From contig JAAEOP010000593.1 in NCBI GenBank assembly GCA_024223125.1, positions 1-6,689 on the forward strand: a stretch of DNA of 6,689 bases. Reading direction: 5' to 3'. The stretch is from Chloroflexota bacterium (GTDB lineage Bacteria > Chloroflexota > Anaerolineae > Promineifilales > Promineifilaceae). Shown here piece after piece: positions 1 to 3,552 of the stretch. Numbering within the stretch: position 1 is the first letter of the stretch; each line of letters begins with the position of its first letter. Position numbers and translations under genes: made by a program. The notes below the pieces were generated by a model. It was given only the letters and a program-made list of their open reading frames with translations. It was not told where the DNA came from and ran no database searches.

Positions 1-588
1 ACTATACTTTTCATCCGGTTCAAAGTCAGCAGGCATATCCAATACCAACTCAAGCGATTCTTCACTGGTTTTCGGTGGGGTATCCCATGCGAAATCAGGC
101 TGGTCGGTATAATTGGGAATGCCACTCCGATGCTGCACCATTAATCTCAAGGTGATTGTTTCTGCATTTTCAATTCTTCCCACAAGTTCTGGAAAGTGAT
201 CCGCGAGCGTATCATCCAGCGACAAGCGTTGGTCATTGACCAGTTTGGTGGTAGCAACGGCGACATATAACTTGCTGATACTGGCAATCTTGAATAATGA
301 TTGCGGGTCGGCCGGTATTTGATTTTCTCGGTTTTTCCAGCCAGCTGTATAAAATGCTGGTGGGTTGCCCGCTTCATCCACATACACAATAATTCCATCC
401 AATCCATGACCAACTGCGTCATCAACTTGTTCTTGGACAGTGTCAGGTAATGGTTTTATCCAAGCCCATATTCCGTTCCAGGGCGGGAATACCACGATAC
501 TGATTAGCCCCACGATAGGCATGATTATTTTAAGTATTTGAATAATACGTTTCTTTTTTTGCGTTTGTGTGTCTGCAATCGCTTTCAT
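1..588 (-). CDS. Serine beta-lactamase-like hydrolase, membrane-anchored, C-terminus outside window
   Basis: Only the first 196 codons are present; the frame is open to base 1. Residues 1-13 are basic (KKKR at 11-14) and about 14-35 form one hydrophobic segment, so it is probably anchored with its catalytic domain outside the membrane. The class C beta-lactamase/penicillin-binding fold (Beta-lactamase family, S12 peptidase type) shows as S-I-S-K at 103-106, the nucleophile serine and its lysine, followed by the usual LVxxxRLSLDDTLADHFPEL stretch (116-135) and the H-x-SG-I-PNY segment (153-160). The last two residues visible are Y195-S196, the start of the family's Y-x-N motif. Members include esterases, D-aminopeptidases and penicillin-binding enzymes; the substrate cannot be told. 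The start is ATG 588 with AGGA nine bases before it. It follows the SDR gene by 45 bp, so both are likely one transcript. Confidence 0.88.
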   Translation of the reverse strand, partial: MKAIADTQTQKKKRIIQILKIIMPIVGLISIVVFPPWNGIWAWIKPLPDTVQEQVDDAVGHGLDGIIVYVDEAGNPPAFYTAGWKNRENQIPADPQSLFKIASISKLYVAVATTKLVNDQRLSLDDTLADHFPELVGRIENAETITLRLMVQHRSGIPNYTDQPDFAWDTPPKTSEESLELVLDMPADFEPDEKYS

Positions 589-597
589 GATTTGTTT

Positions 598-601
598 TCC
601 T
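598..601 (-). promoter_or_regulatory. Ribosome binding site of the serine hydrolase
   Basis: AGGA on the minus strand, nine bases before ATG 588. It fixes the start at M1 rather than the internal methionine at residue 23, which would lose most of the anchor segment. Confidence 0.5.
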
Positions 602-633
602 GTATTGATATGTTTATATATTCGGTGTAGTGG

Positions 634-1362
634 CTACTGCGAAACCGTGTTATAGATGACAGGCATTTGCCCCTGCCATTTCTGCCAAATCTCTTTTTTA
701 GTGATCAAGTCGGCCATAAAGTAACCGACATTGATGCGGCTGGTTTGTCCCGGGTCAAAGATTGCGCTGCGGATGGGTGATGGATGTAGTTCATATTCAG
801 TGACCTTATCCTCATCGATCAAACCATCTGGTCGAACGGCCGTCCACTCAATATGCCCATCGTTTTGACCAATCTTGCTTCTTAGATAGTCCGCAGCCTG
901 CTCATTGTCAACATGAGGCGGCAATAGAAGGCGTAGCAGTCCAATAACGAGTTTCTGAGCGAAGGGAATCGGTTCATTAAGATCACGATTGCTGTTACCG
1001 GCCGTATTCATCAGCACAAATTTAGATAGTTTTTCGGGCTTGTTTGCCTTGATGGCCTCACATAATCGGCGCGTCGCATCAGTTACGAGCTTGCGCGGCT
1101 GACCATAGATACCCTTCAAGTTCAAGTTGTGCCCCAGGCATGACACCACCGCTTCACACCCTTTTAAGTGCTGAGCCAGTTCAGCGTCACTTAAATCCAA
1201 GACGCTGGCCTGAATCACAGACAGGTTGTCGTGATTCCTGATGGCTGTGGGCAACTTATCAGCTGATCGCACAATCACTTTAACAATTTGTCCACGATTA
1301 AGAAGTTCTTCTGTGAGCAACCGCCCAGTGGCTCCACTTGCTCCAACGATAAGAATATTCAT
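634..1362 (-). CDS. Atypical short-chain dehydrogenase/NAD(P)H-binding epimerase-like protein
   Basis: A 242-residue Rossmann-fold protein of the NAD(P)H-binding/NmrA-like (atypical SDR) group, presumably cytosolic. The N-terminal nucleotide loop is G7-A-S-G10-A-T-G13 directly after strand MNILIV, followed by a basic VRSADKL segment (31-37) that suits NADP(H). The D56 loop, VVSCLG (72-77), the MNTAGNSN strand end (118-125) and WTAVRPDGL (173-181) are all in family order. The Tyr-x-x-x-Lys of classical SDRs is not evident, as is usual in this group, so it may be a sensor, reductase or isomerase; the substrate is unknown. An in-frame ATG at 1377 would add five residues, but AGGA lies eight bases before ATG 1362, and the glycine loop then starts at the normal distance from the N-terminus. 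The serine hydrolase follows 45 bp downstream. Confidence 0.88.
   Translation of the reverse strand: MNILIVGASGATGRLLTEELLNRGQIVKVIVRSADKLPTAIRNHDNLSVIQASVLDLSDAELAQHLKGCEAVVSCLGHNLNLKGIYGQPRKLVTDATRRLCEAIKANKPEKLSKFVLMNTAGNSNRDLNEPIPFAQKLVIGLLRLLLPPHVDNEQAADYLRSKIGQNDGHIEWTAVRPDGLIDEDKVTEYELHPSPIRSAIFDPGQTSRINVGYFMADLITKKEIWQKWQGQMPVIYNTVSQ
836..843. repeat. ACGGCCGT palindrome in the SDR gene
   Basis: An octamer copy, read as T-A-V in the conserved WTAVRPDG motif. Confidence 0.45.
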
Positions 1363-1370
1363 TTTGTTGA

Positions 1371-1374
1371 TCCT
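1371..1374 (-). promoter_or_regulatory. Ribosome binding site deciding the SDR start
   Basis: AGGA, eight bases before ATG 1362. The upstream in-frame ATG at 1377 overlaps this site and has no purine-rich tract of its own. Confidence 0.5.
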
Positions 1375-1437
1375 CATATTAAATAATGTTGTTGTAGCTC
1401 TCAGTTCGCTGATTTCAAAACCAGTATCTGAAATTGA

Positions 1438-1450
1438 CCCTGTATATGGG
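1438..1450. repeat. Candidate operator motif, copy 1
   Basis: CCCTGTATATGGG (minus strand CCCATATACAGGG). It lies nearest the SDR start, about 75 bp upstream of ATG 1362. It shares the CCyATATACaGGG pattern with the copies at 1543 and 1571. Confidence 0.35.
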
Positions 1451-1542
1451 AATATTTTTGTTAAAATCGTAGCAACTTGACATAATTAATAATCATTCAC
1501 CAACACATGTTGTACATTTTACAAAATCTCAAAACTTCAAGT

Positions 1543-1554
1543 CCCGTATATAGG
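1543..1554. repeat. Candidate operator motif, copy 2
   Basis: CCCGTATATAGG (minus strand CCTATATACGGG). It starts 105 bp from copy 1 and 28 bp from copy 3. Confidence 0.35.
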
Positions 1555-1570
1555 CAATTTCTTCTAATAC

Positions 1571-1586
1571 CCCCTGTATTTAGGGG
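1571..1586. repeat. Candidate operator motif, copy 3, with perfect 5-bp arms
   Basis: CCCCTGTATTTAGGGG, with arms CCCCT/AGGGG around six bases. This is the most symmetric of the three copies. No T-run follows on either strand, so an operator is more likely than a terminator. Confidence 0.4.
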
Positions 1587-1704
1587 CGATTGAATTCGGT
1601 TAACTGGTTTCAAAATGGGCGAACCGAAAGTGTAGCTTATTGAATTGGGAATCTACTGAGAATGGCTCAAAAGTATAGCCCTTTTCCCAGCAGCATAAAT
1701 TACT

Positions 1705-2400
1705 TTAGGCAATCTCAAGTGCAAGCTCACGCTCTTGCCATCGTTCGACGTTTACCCCTTTGATTAATAACCATAGTGGGAGTAAGACTTCTCCAATGAA
1801 CAAGAATTCGCTAAAGGCCACCCCAAAATCAGGGGACAAAATAAAGATAAAGGAGTCTACAAGATAGCCAAAACAACCAATCATCAAGAAGATGCCAATA
1901 ATTTTGGGGATGTAGTTTGATTTAAAAACCAAATACCCCATCGGGAACAGCCAAAGCCCCCAAAATATGCCAGCTATTTGTACACCGTACTCGTGTAAAT
2001 CAAGGAATAAGGCTATCAGATTATTGGGCTGTTCAGGACTGTTTGCCAATAACAGAACTGCCCCATTATTAAGTTCATTCAGCATGGCGATGGGAACAGC
2101 GAGGGCAATAAACGCCACCATAAGCCGAGCAACATTTTTATTTACTGGGTTGAGCAGCTTGTATAAAAGTAGAACAACTGCGAGGTTGACTAACTGCACA
2201 AGTAGTGCGCTTACGATACTGAGACGGAATAGCGACTCGTTGGCAACAATATTGCTCACGGTTTCACTTATATTGCCAGAAACGATAACAATGTTGGGGA
2301 CATACATGATGCCGAAAATACCGAGTGGAACTAACAGTAAATACAGGAATCCTGCGATTCTTGCGATCTTAACGGGGTTTGTTTTTTCTTTGGTAAACAT
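1705..2400 (-). CDS. DUF4386 family integral membrane protein (second paralogue)
   Basis: A 231-residue protein with about six membrane segments, at roughly 14-34, 59-80, 92-117, 138-158, 163-188 and 196-214. It carries the DUF4386 landmarks: an N-terminal K-x-ARIAGFLYLL (11-22), the GLWLFPMGYLVFKSNYIPK block (148-166) with the loop S-x-x-IPK-x-x-G, and a last helix ending PLWLLIKGVN (208-217). The family has no established biochemical role; its members are compact polytopic proteins often found beside regulators in Chloroflexota, Actinobacteria and Firmicutes. Start ATG 2400 has a strong AAGGAG eight bases upstream. It follows its paralogue after 71 bp, so co-transcription is likely. The C-terminal tail (218-231) is charged and probably cytosolic. 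Confidence 0.87.
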   Translation of the reverse strand: MFTKEKTNPVKIARIAGFLYLLLVPLGIFGIMYVPNIVIVSGNISETVSNIVANESLFRLSIVSALLVQLVNLAVVLLLYKLLNPVNKNVARLMVAFIALAVPIAMLNELNNGAVLLLANSPEQPNNLIALFLDLHEYGVQIAGIFWGLWLFPMGYLVFKSNYIPKIIGIFLMIGCFGYLVDSFIFILSPDFGVAFSEFLFIGEVLLPLWLLIKGVNVERWQERELALEIA

Positions 2401-2408
2401 TATATTTT

Positions 2409-2414
2409 CTCCTT
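2409..2414 (-). promoter_or_regulatory. Strong Shine-Dalgarno of the second DUF4386 gene
   Basis: AAGGAG on the minus strand, eight bases before ATG 2400. It is the best ribosome site in the window and suits an internal operon gene, unlike the leaderless first genes. Confidence 0.7.
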
Positions 2415-2471
2415 TTTGATTATTCCGAGATGGGATAAATCAATGATTCAGTCAGATTTTGTTATTGTGAT

Positions 2472-3182
2472 CTAAAATCTTGACTGCATTTCTGTTTTAG
2501 TAGAATCGAAAGCAATTGCAGATGAACTGAAACCTTTGACTATTAGCCAAATACTCAACCCAATTTCAAATAACCCTCCAGGAATAACGCTGACGATTTC
2601 TACGATGCCATTGTGTCCAATAAGTTCCAGAATAGAACCTGACACAAGAACGATGTATCCCACAATGCCCAAGAGTGATAACGGCCGTGGAATAAGCTTA
2701 GATTTGTACAATACGGAAACAAACAGCAATCCACCGATAGCCCATAGAGCCATTCCCATGTGGTAGGCGTAAAAACTGCCCTGCTTAAGAAGAATGCCCA
2801 TCGTTTCAAAATGTGATGAAATGGTTGCGCCAGCATTTACATACGCATCACTTAGCGGAATGAGCAGCAGCAAGAAAAGTGTGCCAACTGCAAGTATTGT
2901 GGTGGCCGCTATTGCCGCGCTAAGATAACCATAAGCCAGACGTTTGTTGTGCGGCTCTAAAATGGGAAGCATTATGATTGGCAGTCCGATATTTAAAAAA
3001 GTATGGACAATAGCCATGAGGATTACGCCAACGGCGATTTGCATTTGGTTGGCATAAACATTAGAAAGAAAGTCTGGAGCGGTTATGATTGACTCTATCA
3101 TCCCGCTTCCGATGCCATAGGCCAAAAATGTTATGATAAAAAATATCCCGAATGTTCTAACGGCCGTTTTATGTGTATTCAT
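2472..3182 (-). CDS. DUF4386 family integral membrane protein (first paralogue)
   Basis: A 236-residue protein with about six membrane segments, near 10-29, 49-75, 84-108, 138-159, 166-188 and 195-216. Family marks are LYKSKLIPRPLSLLG (158-172) and the closing PGGLFEIGLSIWLIVKGF (201-218), followed by a polar tail. The latter half is clearly related to the gene downstream (Y-K-S-x-L/Y-IP ... G-x-x-x-x-x-WLI-KG), but the first halves differ strongly, so the duplication is old. Function is unknown; a transport, sensing or membrane-stress role would be a guess. Start ATG 3182 has AAGGA eight bases before it, inside the end of the small upstream gene. The 14-bp overlap suggests translational coupling. 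One AACGGCCGTT palindrome sits in codons 5-8 (K-T-A-V). Confidence 0.87.
   Translation of the reverse strand: MNTHKTAVRTFGIFFIITFLAYGIGSGMIESIITAPDFLSNVYANQMQIAVGVILMAIVHTFLNIGLPIIMLPILEPHNKRLAYGYLSAAIAATTILAVGTLFLLLLIPLSDAYVNAGATISSHFETMGILLKQGSFYAYHMGMALWAIGGLLFVSVLYKSKLIPRPLSLLGIVGYIVLVSGSILELIGHNGIVEIVSVIPGGLFEIGLSIWLIVKGFSSSAIAFDSTKTEMQSRF
2681..2688. repeat. ACGGCCGT palindrome in a DUF4386 gene
   Basis: An octamer copy, read as P-R-P-L in the conserved SKLIPRPLSLLG block. Confidence 0.45.
3159..3168. repeat. AACGGCCGTT palindrome at the start of a DUF4386 gene
   Basis: A perfect decamer, read as K-T-A-V near the N-terminus of the first DUF4386 protein. Confidence 0.5.
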
Positions 3183-3417
3183 TTTTAATTTCCTTATCTG
3201 ATTGCGGATTCACTGAGATCAGTATCAATCCTAAATTGCTGATTTTCTTAAACACACCATGCAGTGCGGCTTGATCGATGCTGCCGCTTAAAATGGTGTC
3301 ACCATCGTGAGTCAGCGTGATGTTCATGCCATCAAACCAATCTTGCCAGCGGGCATCTAAATGGCCCTTGATTGTGATGTGGTAGTTGCTCTGCTTGTTG
3401 GTGTATTCGTTGTTCAT
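3169..3417 (-). CDS. Small conserved protein of unknown function (GHLDxRWxxWFDG type)
   Basis: An 82-residue soluble protein without a signal peptide or membrane segment. The core YHITIKGHLDARWQDWFDGM (12-31), then TLTHDGDTILSGSIDQAALHG (35-55) and FKKISNLGLILISVN (56-70), matches by memory a widespread uncharacterised small protein of Chloroflexota and Actinobacteria that often lies beside LuxR/MalT-like regulators. The beta-rich first half followed by D-QAALHG-V/L-K-I looks like a small alpha/beta ligand or protein-binding fold; no catalytic residues are obvious. Three in-frame starts exist: TTG 3435, ATG 3423 and ATG 3417. ATG 3417 is chosen because TATCCT lies exactly six bases before it, the same leaderless spacing as at the regulator gene, and no ribosome site serves the others. 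It overlaps the DUF4386 gene by 14 bp. Confidence 0.82.
   Translation of the reverse strand: MNNEYTNKQSNYHITIKGHLDARWQDWFDGMNITLTHDGDTILSGSIDQAALHGVFKKISNLGLILISVNPQSDKEIKNEYT
3191..3195 (-). promoter_or_regulatory. Ribosome binding site inside the upstream small gene
   Basis: AAGGA, eight bases before ATG 3182, read within the last codons (K-E-I-K) of the small gene. Termination and re-initiation are therefore coupled. Confidence 0.6.
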
Positions 3418-3423
3418 GCCCAT

Positions 3424-3429
3424 AGGATA
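3424..3429 (-). promoter_or_regulatory. Candidate -10 element of the small-gene operon (leaderless)
   Basis: TATCCT, then six bases, then ATG 3417. If transcription starts at the A of the ATG, the mRNA has no leader. No -35 hexamer is recognisable at the proper distance, which fits an activator-dependent promoter. Confidence 0.45.
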
Positions 3430-3451
3430 GGACAATTAGCGTGACAAATCC

Positions 3452-3467
3452 CCACAGTAAACTGTGG
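3452..3467. promoter_or_regulatory. Perfect dyad, candidate operator unit 1
   Basis: CCACAGT-AA-ACTGTGG, a perfect 7+2+7 inverted repeat. Its centre lies 42.5 bp upstream of the inferred transcription start at 3417, where class II activators and LuxR-type proteins commonly bind. It is also the first of three direct repeats read on the minus strand as AACCACAGTTT. Confidence 0.6.
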
Positions 3468-3473
3468 TTCTTG

Positions 3474-3491
3474 CAGTAAAAAACTGTGGTT
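3474..3491. promoter_or_regulatory. Candidate operator unit 2
   Basis: On the minus strand AACCACAGTTTTTTACTG. It repeats unit 1 at a distance of 22 bp (two helical turns), with CAGT and ACTG arms but a wider A-tract between them. Confidence 0.5.
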
Positions 3492-3496
3492 ATTGG

Positions 3497-3514
3497 GGTA
3501 AAAAGTGTGGGGTT
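3497..3514. promoter_or_regulatory. Candidate operator unit 3 (degenerate)
   Basis: On the minus strand it contains CCCCACACTTTTTACC. The CCACA core is 21 bp from that of unit 2. It is the most diverged of the three and could be a weaker upstream site. Confidence 0.35.
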
Positions 3515-3527
3515 GTAAGTGACAACC
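3511..3527 (-). other. Small stem-loop after the regulator gene
   Basis: GGTTGT-CACTT-ACAACC (minus strand) forms a 6-bp stem with a 5-base loop, 25 bases past the regulator's stop codon. A CTTTTT tract comes only about seven bases later, inside operator unit 3, so it is at best a weak terminator. Confidence 0.2.
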
Positions 3528-3552
3528 ACCTACAGGGTGACTGCCACTTGGT

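Larger units (their letters stand above)
1363..1704. other. Non-coding gap between DUF4386 and SDR genes
   Basis: There is no credible gene on either strand. The part from about 1378 to 1560 is AT-rich and should hold the promoter of the SDR gene, although no good -35/-10 pair could be assigned. It contains three related CCyATATACaGGG-like motifs (listed separately). No stem with an adjacent T-run is seen after the DUF4386 stop codon at 1705, so read-through from the upstream genes is possible. Confidence 0.6.

Noticed and set aside
147..425. Minus-strand open frame of 92 codons
   Set aside because: It overlaps, in another frame, the serine hydrolase, whose S-x-x-K and H-x-SG motifs are clear in the frame kept here.
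1241..1480. Plus-strand open frame of 79 codons
   Set aside because: It is antisense to the start of the SDR gene, has no recognisable domain or ribosome site, and its composition follows the opposite strand.
1477..1482. TTGACA as a -35 box for a plus-strand transcript
   Set aside because: No -10-like hexamer lies 16-18 bases further on, and no plus-strand gene follows.
1571..1586. Hairpin CCCCT-6-AGGGG as a terminator for the DUF4386 genes
   Set aside because: The stem has only five pairs and no T-run follows on either strand. Its resemblance to two other motifs in the gap favours a protein-binding site.
3418..3435. TTG 3435 (or ATG 3423) as the start of the small protein
   Set aside because: Neither has a ribosome site, and the added residues would cover the -10 hexamer that lies six bases before ATG 3417.
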